From contig NZ_KB905425.1 of the NCBI RefSeq assembly GCF_000379465.1, positions 205,163 through 269,162 of the forward strand: DNA of 64,000 nt, given 5' to 3'. A program made the translations under genes and the position numbers. Source of the stretch: Sciscionella marina DSM 45152. GTDB lineage: Bacteria; Actinomycetota; Actinomycetes; Mycobacteriales; Pseudonocardiaceae. The notes below the pieces were generated by a model. The model did not search any database, was not told the DNA's origin, and saw only the letters and a list, made by a program, of their open reading frames with translations. Numbering within the stretch: the first letter of the stretch is position 1; each line of letters starts with the position of its first letter. Shown here one piece after another: positions 14,472 through 22,782 of the stretch.

Positions 14472-15650
14472 GTGGCGTTGAGTGGGACATGCGCACCAGG
14501 ATTCGACCGGCTTCGGGCGGCGTTCGAGGCGAACTTCACCGAGCGGGGCGAGGTCGGCGCCGCGATCGCGGTGACCGTGGGCGGGGAGACCGTCGTCGAT
14601 CTCTGGGGCGGCTACGCGGACGCCGGGCGCGGCCGGTCGTGGCAGGCGGACACTCTGGTCAACGTGTACTCCACGACCAAGGGCATGACCGCGCTGTGCG
14701 CGCACCTGCTCGTGGATCGGGGTGAGCTGGACCTCGACGCCCCGGTGGCACGGTACTGGCCGGAGTTCGCGCAGGCGGGCAAGGGCGAGATTCCGGTGCG
14801 CTGGCTGCTTTCCCACCGCGCTGGGCTGATCGCGCCGCACGAGCCGCTCGCCGAGACCGAGGTGCGGGACTGGGACACCATGTGCGCGCGGCTCGCCGCG
14901 ACCGAACCGTGGTGGGAACCGGGCGCCGCGCAGGGGTATCACGCGGTGACCTTCGGGTTCCTCGTCGGCGAGGTGGTGCGCCGGATCTCCGGGCGAACGC
15001 TCGGCAGCTTCCTGCGCGAGGAGATCACCGAACCGCTCGGCGCGGATCTGTACGTCGGAACCCCGCTCGAACAGCAGCACCGGTGCGCGGACATGATCGG
15101 CATGCTGGACCGGTCCGTGCTGGAGCGGATGTTCCCGGACCGGCCGAGCGAACCGATCCGGTCCATCGACCAGCACCCGCTCGCCGCGTTGTTCGCCGCG
15201 CTGACCTATGCCCCGCCCGGGGATGTGAACAGCGCGGAATACCGCTCGGCCGAAGTGCCCGCGGCCAATGCCCAAGCCACCGCGCGTGGTCTGGCCACCG
15301 TGTACGGGGCCCTCGCGAACGGCAAACTCGTCGGCGAACAGACCATGGAAGCCATGCGTACCAAGCAGAGCAGGCCGGGCGAGCGGGACTTCGTGATCCG
15401 CCCGCTCGCCGGTGCCGGAGTGCCGACTTCGTGGGGGCTCGGGTACATGCTCAACGGCGCGGGACAGGCCGGGCCCAATCCGCGCGCCTTCGGGCACGGC
15501 GGGGCGGGCGGTTCCTATGCCTTCGCCGATCCGGAGAACCGGGTTTCCTACGCCTACACGATGAACGTGTTCGGTGGCGGCACGAGTGGCCAGGATCCGC
15601 GCAGCATCGGCCTGGTCCGGGCACTCTACGCGGACCTCGGAATCGGCTAG
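14472..15650 (+). CDS. serine hydrolase of the beta-lactamase/EstB (class C-like) family
   Basis: 392 residues with no signal peptide, so cytoplasmic. The S-x-x-K nucleophile motif is STTK near residue 66 in VNVYSTTKGMTAL; the Tyr of the Y-x-N box is in QGYHAVTFGFLVGE, and the third box is HGGAGG near residue 340, as in EstB-type esterases. This group hydrolyses esters, sometimes lactones or small amides, rather than beta-lactams. GTG start with GGAGG at 14461-14465. Divergent control by the neighbouring MarR suggests induction by a small, perhaps toxic, ester. Confidence 0.88.
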   Translation: MALSGTCAPGFDRLRAAFEANFTERGEVGAAIAVTVGGETVVDLWGGYADAGRGRSWQADTLVNVYSTTKGMTALCAHLLVDRGELDLDAPVARYWPEFAQAGKGEIPVRWLLSHRAGLIAPHEPLAETEVRDWDTMCARLAATEPWWEPGAAQGYHAVTFGFLVGEVVRRISGRTLGSFLREEITEPLGADLYVGTPLEQQHRCADMIGMLDRSVLERMFPDRPSEPIRSIDQHPLAALFAALTYAPPGDVNSAEYRSAEVPAANAQATARGLATVYGALANGKLVGEQTMEAMRTKQSRPGERDFVIRPLAGAGVPTSWGLGYMLNGAGQAGPNPRAFGHGGAGGSYAFADPENRVSYAYTMNVFGGGTSGQDPRSIGLVRALYADLGIG

Positions 15651-15686
15651 GCGTGTCGATCAAGGGTTCCAGACTCGGGTGCAGGG

Positions 15687-16706
15687 CTACCAGACGAGTC
15701 CATCGAGATGGTTATGGCCGGAAAGCAGGCGAGCGATGCGGCCCTGCGCCGCTTCGCGCATGTCAGGCTGGGAGTGGTGTGCGTAGAGCGCGAGCTCCAC
15801 GCACATGTCATAGAAGTTCAACCGCTCGCGCAGCTGCTCGCACTCGAACAGCTCCGGATACGCGCCGTGCAGCCGTCCGGGAACCTCGGTGAGTGTGGTC
15901 TCGTCGAGTCCTTGTTCGGCGGGTGTGGGTGGGTACTCTCGCGCCTTTGCGCACCAGCGCAGGATGGTGTCGAGCTCGACATCTGCCGGCTGAGCCAACG
16001 CCTCCGCGAAGTCGATGAGACCGGTGACGCGCCCGTTGTCGACGATCACGTTGGATCCATGTAAATCACCATGGACGAGGATCGGTTCATCGTCGGCGAA
16101 CAACGCCAGCCGCTCCTGGATCCAATCGGCGACTTCGGCCAGCAGGCGCGGATCATGACTGGGCAGTCGCCGGGCAGCCTCGACTTGCTGGAGCGCCGCG
16201 CTCACCACGGGTGGGTGGAACGCGGGCCACGGCTTACCGGCGAGCGCGGCCGCAAGCCAGGGCGGCAGCAGGCCCTCCGGGACAGGAACCTGGTGCAGAG
16301 CGCGCAATGCAGCACCAAGGCTCTCGATGATCGATTGACGCGTGTGCGAGTCCGCCGATGGCCATGCCTCGTACAGGGTTCGCCCGGACAGGCGTTCGGA
16401 GATGTACCACGGCCCGTCCGGGCCGTCGCCGTGGGCGAGTAGCCGGGCGTGTGGGACCTCGCTGTCGGCGAGCAGGTTGACGACTGTGGCTTCGTGGCGA
16501 TACGCGCCGCGGAATTGTTCGTTGTTGTTCAGTCGTACGACGTATTCTTCGCCGATCCACACGCGGCTGACCCAGCCGGCCTTTGGACGAAAGTGCCCGA
16601 TTGCCGGGAGACCGGCGGCCGCCAGTGTCCTCCGCAACGCCGGATCGGCAGCCGACTCCTCGACGAACGGTGCTGACTGGTCGCACACGTACCCAGCGTC
16701 GCACAC
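15687..16706 (-). CDS. aminoglycoside phosphotransferase (APH)-family kinase
   Basis: 339 residues. The APH catalytic loop VHGDLHGSNVIVD (about 224-236) supplies the catalytic Asp and the metal-binding Asn, and GLIDFAEA is the DFG-like metal-binding motif. The N-lobe has the ATP-anchoring EEYVVRLNN strand. Family members phosphorylate aminoglycosides, choline, homoserine or other small molecules. Nothing in the sequence or surroundings points to antibiotic resistance, and the substrate is unknown. The N-terminal 12 residues hold two cysteines and may be an over-long start. Confidence 0.85.
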   Translation of the reverse strand: MCDAGYVCDQSAPFVEESAADPALRRTLAAAGLPAIGHFRPKAGWVSRVWIGEEYVVRLNNNEQFRGAYRHEATVVNLLADSEVPHARLLAHGDGPDGPWYISERLSGRTLYEAWPSADSHTRQSIIESLGAALRALHQVPVPEGLLPPWLAAALAGKPWPAFHPPVVSAALQQVEAARRLPSHDPRLLAEVADWIQERLALFADDEPILVHGDLHGSNVIVDNGRVTGLIDFAEALAQPADVELDTILRWCAKAREYPPTPAEQGLDETTLTEVPGRLHGAYPELFECEQLRERLNFYDMCVELALYAHHSQPDMREAAQGRIARLLSGHNHLDGLVW

Positions 16707-16764
16707 ATCGACTCTCTAGAACCTGTGAATTACGCCGGTCTTGATCCAGCTCAACGTAACGCGG

Positions 16765-17013
16765 CTAATTCTTCCGGTCGCCGCCGATATTGATCAGCGT
16801 CAGGTCGAGGTTGATCGCGCGGTCGATCTCGATCAGGCTGTCGCTGCCCTGTGGGTTGATCACGATCAGACCGGCGTGCGTGCCGTGGTTTCCGCCTGCT
16901 TCGCCACCGAACGGCACCGCCCCGTTCGTCGCGGCGGCGCTCGTGGCCGCGAGCACAAGGCCGGTGAACGTGGCCAGCGCAGCGGCCTTGCCGATCAGTT
17001 TGGTGAATCGCAT
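16765..17013 (-). CDS. small secreted protein of unknown function
   Basis: 82 residues. A clear signal peptide (MRFTKLIGKAAALATFTGLVL then AATSAAATNG) predicts cleavage after about residue 28, leaving a mature peptide of about 54 residues. The mature part is rich in Gly and Asn at first (VPFGGEAGGNHGTHAG) and then in alternating hydrophobic/polar residues (IEIDRAINLDLTLINIGG), which suggests beta strands. There is no cysteine. The ATG has GGGAGGT with spacing 5. I recognise no family; a surface or amyloid-like role would be speculation. It is followed by the APH-family gene and preceded by the epimerase on the same strand. Confidence 0.72.
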   Translation of the reverse strand: MRFTKLIGKAAALATFTGLVLAATSAAATNGAVPFGGEAGGNHGTHAGLIVINPQGSDSLIEIDRAINLDLTLINIGGDRKN

Positions 17014-17062
17014 CGGTTACCTCCCTGTAGCGGTACGTGAGCAGGGAGCATAACCGGGTCGG

Positions 17063-18106
17063 CTATACGGCCCGCAGTCCCCAGTTGCCCGCCCATGCGC
17101 TGCCCGGTGCGATCGTGACGAGGCCGTCCCCGGTGTTGAACGCGTTCGGGGCACCGACCATGGGTTCGAGCGCGAGACCGATGCGTTTCGGGCGCGGAAC
17201 AGAGGGGCTGTCGTCGCTGTACATCTGGTAGTAGTTGTGCTCGGCGTCCATCCACAGCTCGATATCCACCGAGCCCGGCCTGCGCACGATCGCGTGGGAG
17301 CGGCCGTTCTGCGTCGTCACATCGGTGAACGCGGTGTCGAGTTTCTGCGCACCGATCGTACGGGGCGCGCGGAAATCGTATTCGGTACCGGCGACCGCTG
17401 CTTTCCCGGTCGGGATCAGATTGTCGTCCACCAGGTAATAGCTCGCCGCGGGCAGTTCCACGACCAGATCGTCCACATGTCCGCCGGGTGGGGCGGCGAC
17501 ATAAATGTGGGTCGCCGTGGTGAACGGGGCGTTGGTGGTGCCGATATTGCGTGCGCTCAGCGTGCACTGCAATCCGTCGCGATTCATCGTGTAGCCGATG
17601 CGGAACCGGAGGTGGAACGGATACCCGTAGGAGGGCGGTTCGGTGTATTCGAGTACGAGCCGGTGCCCGTCGTGGTGCACGAGCTCCCATTCCACGAAAT
17701 TGAGCAACCCGTGCAGCGCGGTGTTCTTGGCGACCTCGTTGATCGGCACCTGGTATTCGGTGCCCTCGAAGGTGTATTTGCCCGCCGCGATCCGGTTGCA
17801 CCACGGGAGAATGGTCTTTCCCTGATAACCGGCCTCACCCATGACCCGGGGATCGTGGGTGGCCAGAATTTCCTCGCCGTCCACCTTCCAGGAGTACAGC
17901 GCGGCGGCGACCCCGGTGACCACGGCTTCGTGTGAACCGCGCCGGAGCCGGTAGACGGCCCCGTTCTCCCCCGTCTGCTTTGCTTGCGGTGCAACGGATT
18001 GCTCCGAAGCTGAAACCGAATTCGCGCCCGATGCCGTGCTCGCGCCTGCCACCGTCGCCCCGGCCGCCATCGCCGTCGTCAGTGCGGCTCGCCTGCTGAT
18101 GTTCAT
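17063..18106 (-). CDS. exported aldose 1-epimerase
   Basis: 347 residues. The N-terminus MNISRRAALTTAMAAGATVAG is a twin-arginine-type signal, so the enzyme folds in the cytoplasm and is exported. The mature protein is a galactose-mutarotase beta-sandwich with ILPWCNRIAAGKYTFEG (conserved N-R-I-x-x-G-x-Y/F) and NTALHGLLN (catalytic-region His). It interconverts alpha and beta anomers of free sugars. Its ATG overlaps the GH2 stop codon (ATGA), so both are made from one transcript. Coupling of a mutarotase to a glycosidase suggests it processes the sugar released outside the cell. Confidence 0.88.
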   Translation of the reverse strand: MNISRRAALTTAMAAGATVAGASTASGANSVSASEQSVAPQAKQTGENGAVYRLRRGSHEAVVTGVAAALYSWKVDGEEILATHDPRVMGEAGYQGKTILPWCNRIAAGKYTFEGTEYQVPINEVAKNTALHGLLNFVEWELVHHDGHRLVLEYTEPPSYGYPFHLRFRIGYTMNRDGLQCTLSARNIGTTNAPFTTATHIYVAAPPGGHVDDLVVELPAASYYLVDDNLIPTGKAAVAGTEYDFRAPRTIGAQKLDTAFTDVTTQNGRSHAIVRRPGSVDIELWMDAEHNYYQMYSDDSPSVPRPKRIGLALEPMVGAPNAFNTGDGLVTIAPGSAWAGNWGLRAV

Positions 18107-19908
18107 TCTGTCCCTGCCTTGATCACCGCGAGGTTGTCGGCTCGCACGGTCCGTGGATCCGCTTTCACGATCCGCCTGTCATAGGTCATGAGCCCGTTGA
18201 CCTCGTTCTCCACATCGGTCGTCTGGGTGTAGACGGCCGCGGACAATCCGTTGTCCCGCACCGTTTTCGCCAGATCCTTGCTGACCTCGCCATAGCGGCG
18301 GGTCAGCTGCTGCTGCGTTTTCTCCATTTCGTAGGCCTGTGGCTTACCCGGCCAGACATGGCCGTCGAGGACGAGACCGAGCCCGCCGTATTCACCGTCC
18401 GCGATCGCGCGCGCATCCCGCACGGTCGGTTTACCCGGGCCGACATAGGTGTGGTCGTCGTAGATATCGCCCGCCCCGGTGTCCGGTTCCGAGTAGCAGC
18501 AGTTGACCCCGCTTTCGGCGTCCACGAGCCGGGTCGGATCGAGGCGTTTGGTCTCCTCGGCGATGCGTTCGGTGTCGAATTCGCCCCAGCCCTCGTTGAA
18601 CGGCACCCAGGTGACGATGGAGGTGTCGCTGCGGTGCTGGTCGATCAGCTCGCGGAGGCCGTCCTGCAGATTGGCCCGCTGCGCCGTGGTAGGCGGCGGG
18701 CTCTGCTCGGGCGGGATGTCGAGGTCGATGGGCAGCGCGGGCATGTCCTGCCACACCAGCAGTCCGAGTTTGTCCGCCCAGTAGTACCACCGTGCGGGCT
18801 CCACCTTGGTGTGTTTGCGCACCATGTTGAAGCCGAGCGCCTTGGTCTGTTCGAGGTCGTAGCGCAGCGCGGAATCGGTCGGCGCGGTGTAGATCCCGTC
18901 CGGCCAGTACCCCTGGTCGAGCGGTCCGTGCTGGAACACGATCTTGCCGTTGAGCGCCATCCGCGGGCGGCCCTGGCTGTCCTTCTTGATGCCGATCTCG
19001 CGCATCCCGGCGTAGCTGCGCACCGAATCCCCGCTGCCGAGCACGCGCGCGCGGATGTCGTAGAGGTAGGGATCCTCCGGGCTCCACAGGCGCGGGTGCG
19101 CGATCCGCAGCCGCTGCGTCTTCCCCGCAGATCCGATGCCCTTCGCGACCAGGCGCCCGGATTTTTCCCGCACCGTGACCTCGACGGCCGCGTGCCCGGT
19201 TGCCCGCGGGGTGATCCGGAAGGCACCGTTCTCCGGATCAGGGGTGACGTCCAGCTTGGCAAGGTGCGTGCTGGGGACCGGTTCGGCCCACACGGTCTGC
19301 CAGATTCCCGAGCTCGCGGTGTAGAGGATCCCGCCCGGTTTGATGCGCTGCTTGCCGATCGGATACGCGCCGTTCTCCACATCCGCGCGCGCCGAAACGG
19401 TGAGCCGCTGCGGACCGGTGCCGCGGATGGCATCGGTGACATCGGCGGAGAAGGAGCCGTATCCGCCGCGGTGGCTGGCCACCTGCTTGCCGTTCACGAA
19501 CACCGTCGCTTCCTGGCTCACCGCGCCGAAGTGCAGCAGGATCCGTTGTCCGTGCCAGGAATTCGGCACGGTGAAGCTGCGCTGGTACCACATCCGGTCG
19601 TCATGGCGCTGGATTCCGGACAGTGCCGATTCCGGGGAATAGGGGACCAGGATCTGCTCATCGAGCGCGTTCTTGTTCGTGCCGTACTGCCAGAGGCCGT
19701 TCAGATTGAGCCAGCGTTCCCGTTGCAGCTGCGGGCGCGGGTACTCCGGAAGGGCATTGCCCGGGCCGACCGCATCGGTCCACGGGGTGGAGATCGGCGG
19801 GGTTTTCCGGTGCCATTGCCCGGCCGATGCGCTGCCCACCATTCCGGCCAGTAACGCCGCGACCACACAGCAGACGAGCACACCGCTGCGACCAAGTGAG
19901 CGCCCCAT
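18103..19908 (-). CDS. secreted glycoside hydrolase family 2 (beta-galactosidase/glucuronidase-like)
   Basis: 601 residues. A Sec signal peptide occupies the first ~29. A jelly-roll sugar-binding domain follows (about 60-215, MWYQRSFTVP, VFVNGKQV), then an immunoglobulin-like domain and a TIM barrel from about 320. The acid/base is E439 in VPFNEGWGEF and the nucleophile candidate is E506 in IADGEYGG. GH2 enzymes remove beta-linked galactose, glucuronate, mannose or glucosamine; the specificity here cannot be read. It is at the head of a two-gene operon with the epimerase, divergent from the sugar-catabolic operon at 20115, and an 18-bp-periodic repeat lies just upstream. Confidence 0.88.
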   Translation of the reverse strand: MGRSLGRSGVLVCCVVAALLAGMVGSASAGQWHRKTPPISTPWTDAVGPGNALPEYPRPQLQRERWLNLNGLWQYGTNKNALDEQILVPYSPESALSGIQRHDDRMWYQRSFTVPNSWHGQRILLHFGAVSQEATVFVNGKQVASHRGGYGSFSADVTDAIRGTGPQRLTVSARADVENGAYPIGKQRIKPGGILYTASSGIWQTVWAEPVPSTHLAKLDVTPDPENGAFRITPRATGHAAVEVTVREKSGRLVAKGIGSAGKTQRLRIAHPRLWSPEDPYLYDIRARVLGSGDSVRSYAGMREIGIKKDSQGRPRMALNGKIVFQHGPLDQGYWPDGIYTAPTDSALRYDLEQTKALGFNMVRKHTKVEPARWYYWADKLGLLVWQDMPALPIDLDIPPEQSPPPTTAQRANLQDGLRELIDQHRSDTSIVTWVPFNEGWGEFDTERIAEETKRLDPTRLVDAESGVNCCYSEPDTGAGDIYDDHTYVGPGKPTVRDARAIADGEYGGLGLVLDGHVWPGKPQAYEMEKTQQQLTRRYGEVSKDLAKTVRDNGLSAAVYTQTTDVENEVNGLMTYDRRIVKADPRTVRADNLAVIKAGTE

Positions 19909-19924
19909 CGCGCACCGCCCGTTT

Positions 19925-19968
19925 CCTCGATGTTCTCAACAGCCTCGATGTTCCGCACATCTTCGATG
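19925..19968. repeat. three iterons with 18-bp period upstream of the GH2 gene
   Basis: CCTCGATG at 19925-19932 and 19943-19950 and CTTCGATG at 19961-19968 are exactly 18 bases apart; the first two share CCTCGATGTT. They start 17 bases upstream of the GH2 start, in the region divergent to the sugar operon. DeoR-type and other sugar regulators often bind tandem sites, so this is a candidate operator array. Confidence 0.6.
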
Positions 19969-20046
19969 CCCGCTGATCATCTTTGGTGTGTCCTGGGCCA
20001 CTCGTCAAGGGCGGCTCCCGGGGACTGCAGGGAGGTTGCAAAAATA

Positions 20047-20057
20047 TGTTCAAAACA
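20047..20057. promoter_or_regulatory. small palindrome adjoining the -35 of the sugar operon
   Basis: TGTT-CAA-AACA is a perfect 4+3+4 inverted repeat ending 5 bases before the TTGACA element. A regulator bound here would contact RNA polymerase. Could be chance in an A/T-rich stretch. Confidence 0.4.
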
Positions 20058-20061
20058 GGCA

Positions 20062-20090
20062 TTGACAGAGCAATAACGCGCAGCTTAACT
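20062..20090 (+). promoter_or_regulatory. sigma70-type promoter of the sugar-catabolic operon
   Basis: A consensus TTGACA at 20062-20067 is followed after 17 bases by TTAACT at 20085-20090. Transcription would begin near 20097, leaving a short leader with the GGAGCAGG ribosome-binding site before the ATG at 20115. Confidence 0.6.
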
Positions 20091-20114
20091 GAGTCTTGGG
20101 AGAATGGAGCAGGT

Positions 20115-20978
20115 ATGTTCGTGCGGGACGAGATCGCCAGCCAGCCGGAATGCTGGCGCAAGGTCGCGACGCTGGCGCAGGACGTCGCGGGGCTGCCCGT
20201 GGAGGGCGAGCGGGTCGCGGTCGTGGGCTGCGGCACCTCGTGGTTCATCGCGCAGTCCTATGCCGCGCTGCGCGAGGCGCGCGGGCAGGGGATCACCGAC
20301 GCCTTCGCGGCCTCGGAGATGCCCGAGGGCCGCGCCTACGATCGGGTCGTGGCGATCACCCGATCCGGCACCACGACCGAGGTGCTGCACCTGCTCGATT
20401 CGCTCGATCCGGCTCGCAGCACCGTGCTCACCGGGGTGCCCGAAGCGATCGGGGACCGCGCCCGCGAGGTGATCGATCTGCGGTTCGCCGATGAACGCTC
20501 GGTGGTGCAGACCCGGTTCGCCACGAGCGCACTCGCGCTGCTGCGCACCCACCTCGGCGTGGATGTGCTCCCGGCCGCGGATCAGGCGCAGCGGGTGCTG
20601 GACACCGAATCCCGCGAACTCGTGGACGCCGAGCAGTTCACCTTCGTGGGCACCGGACAGAACGTCGGGATCGCGAACGAGGCGGCACTGAAGATGCGCG
20701 AGGCATCCCGGAGCTGGGCGGAGTCCTATCCGGCGCACGAGTACCGGCACGGCCCGATCAGCATCGCCGCACCGGGCCGCGTGGTGTGGATGTTCGGCGA
20801 GATCCCGGATGGCCTCATCGAGGATGTGCGTGCTACCGGAGCCCGGATCGTGCACGAGGACATCGATCCGCTCGCCGGCCTGGTTCGCGCCCAGCTGCTG
20901 GCGGTCGCCATCGCCGAGCACCACGGGCTCGATCCGGACCAGCCGCGCCACCTCTCCCGCTCGGTCGTCCTGGAGTGA
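20115..20978 (+). CDS. SIS-domain sugar-phosphate isomerase/deaminase (AgaS/GlmS-like)
   Basis: 287 residues with two SIS domains. The first has VVGCGTSWFIAQSYAA (about 37-52) and AITRSGTTTEVL, the Ser/Thr-rich phosphate-binding loops; the second has FVGTGQNVGIANEAALKMRE and the GlmS-like YRHGPISIA. This is the isomerase/deaminase half without a glutaminase domain, so it likely converts an amino-sugar 6-phosphate to a ketose phosphate or deglycates a fructosamine phosphate. The ATG at 20115 is chosen for its ribosome-binding site and promoter. It is first in an operon with ROK kinase, PfkB kinase, aldolase and permease. Confidence 0.85.
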   Translation: MFVRDEIASQPECWRKVATLAQDVAGLPVEGERVAVVGCGTSWFIAQSYAALREARGQGITDAFAASEMPEGRAYDRVVAITRSGTTTEVLHLLDSLDPARSTVLTGVPEAIGDRAREVIDLRFADERSVVQTRFATSALALLRTHLGVDVLPAADQAQRVLDTESRELVDAEQFTFVGTGQNVGIANEAALKMREASRSWAESYPAHEYRHGPISIAAPGRVVWMFGEIPDGLIEDVRATGARIVHEDIDPLAGLVRAQLLAVAIAEHHGLDPDQPRHLSRSVVLE

Positions 20979-20980
20979 CC

Positions 20981-21877
20981 ATGACTGGCGGGCTGGTGAT
21001 CGGCGTCGACGTCGGGGGGACCTCGATCAAGGCCGCGCTGTTCGACGAGGCGTACGCGCGCACCGAGCAGTGCGGCCGCCCGACCCCGGTGGACGCGGGG
21101 GATCCGGCCGGTGCGGTCGCGGAGGAGACCGCCGATGTGGTGGCCGCTTTGCGGGAGAAGGCCGATGCCCCGGTGACCGGGGTCGGCGTCGTCGTGCCCG
21201 GTGTGGTGGACGAGGCCGAGGGGATAGCACGTTTCTCGGGTAATCTCGGCTGGCGGGACGCCCCGCTGCACGCGCTGCTCGAACAGCGGATCGGCGGAAC
21301 CGTCGCGTTCGGGCACGATGTGCGCGCCGGGGGGCTCGCGGAGGCAGTTCTCGGTGCGGGCAAAGGGTTTTCCACATCCCTGTTCCTGCCCATCGGTACC
21401 GGGATCGCGTCCGCGCTCACCATCGACGGCCGGGCCTATTCTTCCGGTGGCTATGCCGGTGAACTCGGGCATCTCGATGCGGGGACCGGGAAAGCCTGTG
21501 TCTGCGGGGCGACCGGCTGCCTGGAAACCGTGGCCACCGGTCCGGCGATCGCCGCCGAATACGAGCGCAGGACCGGAATCCGGGCCAGCAGTGCGGACAT
21601 CCTCGGCGGCACGGATGCGGACTGCGCCGCGGTGCGGGACGGGCTGCTCGAAGCGCTCACCGTCGCCCTCGCCGCGGCCACCACGATTCTCGGGCCCGAG
21701 GTGATCGTGTGCGGTGGCGGGGTTTTCGGGGCAGGCGCTCGATTGCTCGGACCACTCGCCGCTCGCCTCGACGATCGGCTCACCTTCCATCGCAGGCCGG
21801 TACTTCGGCTGGCCGCGCTCGGCGCCTCGGCAGGCTGTGTCGGCGCCGCGCTACTCGCGCGGAGGCTCGCACCGTGA
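20981..21877 (+). CDS. ROK-family sugar kinase
   Basis: 298 residues. The ATP-binding motif is GVDVGGTSIKAA at the N-terminus and the ROK signature lies in GELGHLDAGTGKACVCGATGCLE (about 155-180), with the zinc ligands His and three Cys (C-x-C-x-x-x-x-C). ROK kinases phosphorylate hexoses such as glucose, N-acetylglucosamine or N-acetylmannosamine at O6. The gene starts 2 bases after the SIS stop and overlaps the next gene by GTGA. It would supply the sugar-6-phosphate for the SIS enzyme, since uptake here is by a non-phosphorylating permease. Confidence 0.9.
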   Translation: MTGGLVIGVDVGGTSIKAALFDEAYARTEQCGRPTPVDAGDPAGAVAEETADVVAALREKADAPVTGVGVVVPGVVDEAEGIARFSGNLGWRDAPLHALLEQRIGGTVAFGHDVRAGGLAEAVLGAGKGFSTSLFLPIGTGIASALTIDGRAYSSGGYAGELGHLDAGTGKACVCGATGCLETVATGPAIAAEYERRTGIRASSADILGGTDADCAAVRDGLLEALTVALAAATTILGPEVIVCGGGVFGAGARLLGPLAARLDDRLTFHRRPVLRLAALGASAGCVGAALLARRLAP

Positions 21878-22782
21878 TCGTCACCGTCACCCCGAATCCT
21901 GCCGTGGACGTCACCTACGGTCTGTCCGAGGTGCGGATCGGTGCGACGCTTCGCCCGCGGCGAGTGGACAAACGCGCGGGCGGCAAGGGCGTGAACGTGG
22001 CGCGCGTGCTGCATTCTCTCGGCGAACCCGTTGTGGCGCTCGGGATCGCGGGCGGCGCGAACGGAGATTTCATTGTTCGCGAGTTGGGGGCTTCCGGGCT
22101 GGCCAACCGGTTCGTTCCGGTCGTGGGCGAATGCAGGCAGACGGTGACCTTGCGCGCGGAATCGGATGGCAGCGCGACGATCGTGAACGAGCCGGGACCG
22201 GAGTTGAGCGCCGGGGAATGGCGCGCCTGCGCGGAAACGGTGGCCGAGGCGCTCGCCTCGGCCCGGGTGCTCGTGCTTTCCGGCAGCCTCCCGCCCGGTG
22301 CCCCGGCCGACGGGTACGCCGAACTGGTGCGGCTGGCCGAACATGCCGGGGTGCCGGCGATCCTGGACACCTCGGGCCACCCGCTCGCCGAAGGGCTTGC
22401 CGCACGCCCCCGGCTGGTGAAACCGAACGATGCCGAGCTGGCCGAACTGCCCGGTTCCCCGGATCCCGGTGCGGTGCACCGGAAATACGGCTGTGCGGTG
22501 GTGACCTCCTACGGCGCCGAGGGCCTGCTCGGCGTGGACGACACCGGGGCCTGGCGGGCGCGCCCACCGGAAACCGTGCACGGCAACCCGACCGGTGCCG
22601 GGGACGCCTGTGTCGCCGCGCTCGCCAGGGGACTGGCCACGGGGCGCCCGTTCGCCGAGACGCTGACCGAGGCGGTCGCCCTTTCCGCAGCCGCGGTTCG
22701 GGCACCACTGGCCGGTTCGGTGGATCTCGAGTATTACCGTGCGATCCGGGCGCGGGTCACGACGCATCAGGTGGAGGCGTAG
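21874..22782 (+). CDS. PfkB-family kinase (tagatose-6-phosphate/1-phosphofructokinase type)
   Basis: 302 residues. The opening TVTPNPAVDVTYGL and KRAGGKGVNVARVLHSLG are typical of the LacC/FruK branch. The C-terminal motif GNPTGAGDACVAALARGLA contains the catalytic Asp and anion hole (G-A-G-D). It would phosphorylate a ketose 6-phosphate (or 1-phosphate) to the bisphosphate. GTG start overlapping the ROK stop; the next gene begins immediately after its TAG. With the aldolase it forms the lower half of a tagatose-type route. Confidence 0.9.
   Translation: MIVTVTPNPAVDVTYGLSEVRIGATLRPRRVDKRAGGKGVNVARVLHSLGEPVVALGIAGGANGDFIVRELGASGLANRFVPVVGECRQTVTLRAESDGSATIVNEPGPELSAGEWRACAETVAEALASARVLVLSGSLPPGAPADGYAELVRLAEHAGVPAILDTSGHPLAEGLAARPRLVKPNDAELAELPGSPDPGAVHRKYGCAVVTSYGAEGLLGVDDTGAWRARPPETVHGNPTGAGDACVAALARGLATGRPFAETLTEAVALSAAAVRAPLAGSVDLEYYRAIRARVTTHQVEA

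Noticed and set aside
15687-16706. Aminoglycoside resistance gene
   Set aside because: Only the general APH kinase motifs are present; they are shared with choline, homoserine and other kinases, and no resistance context exists.
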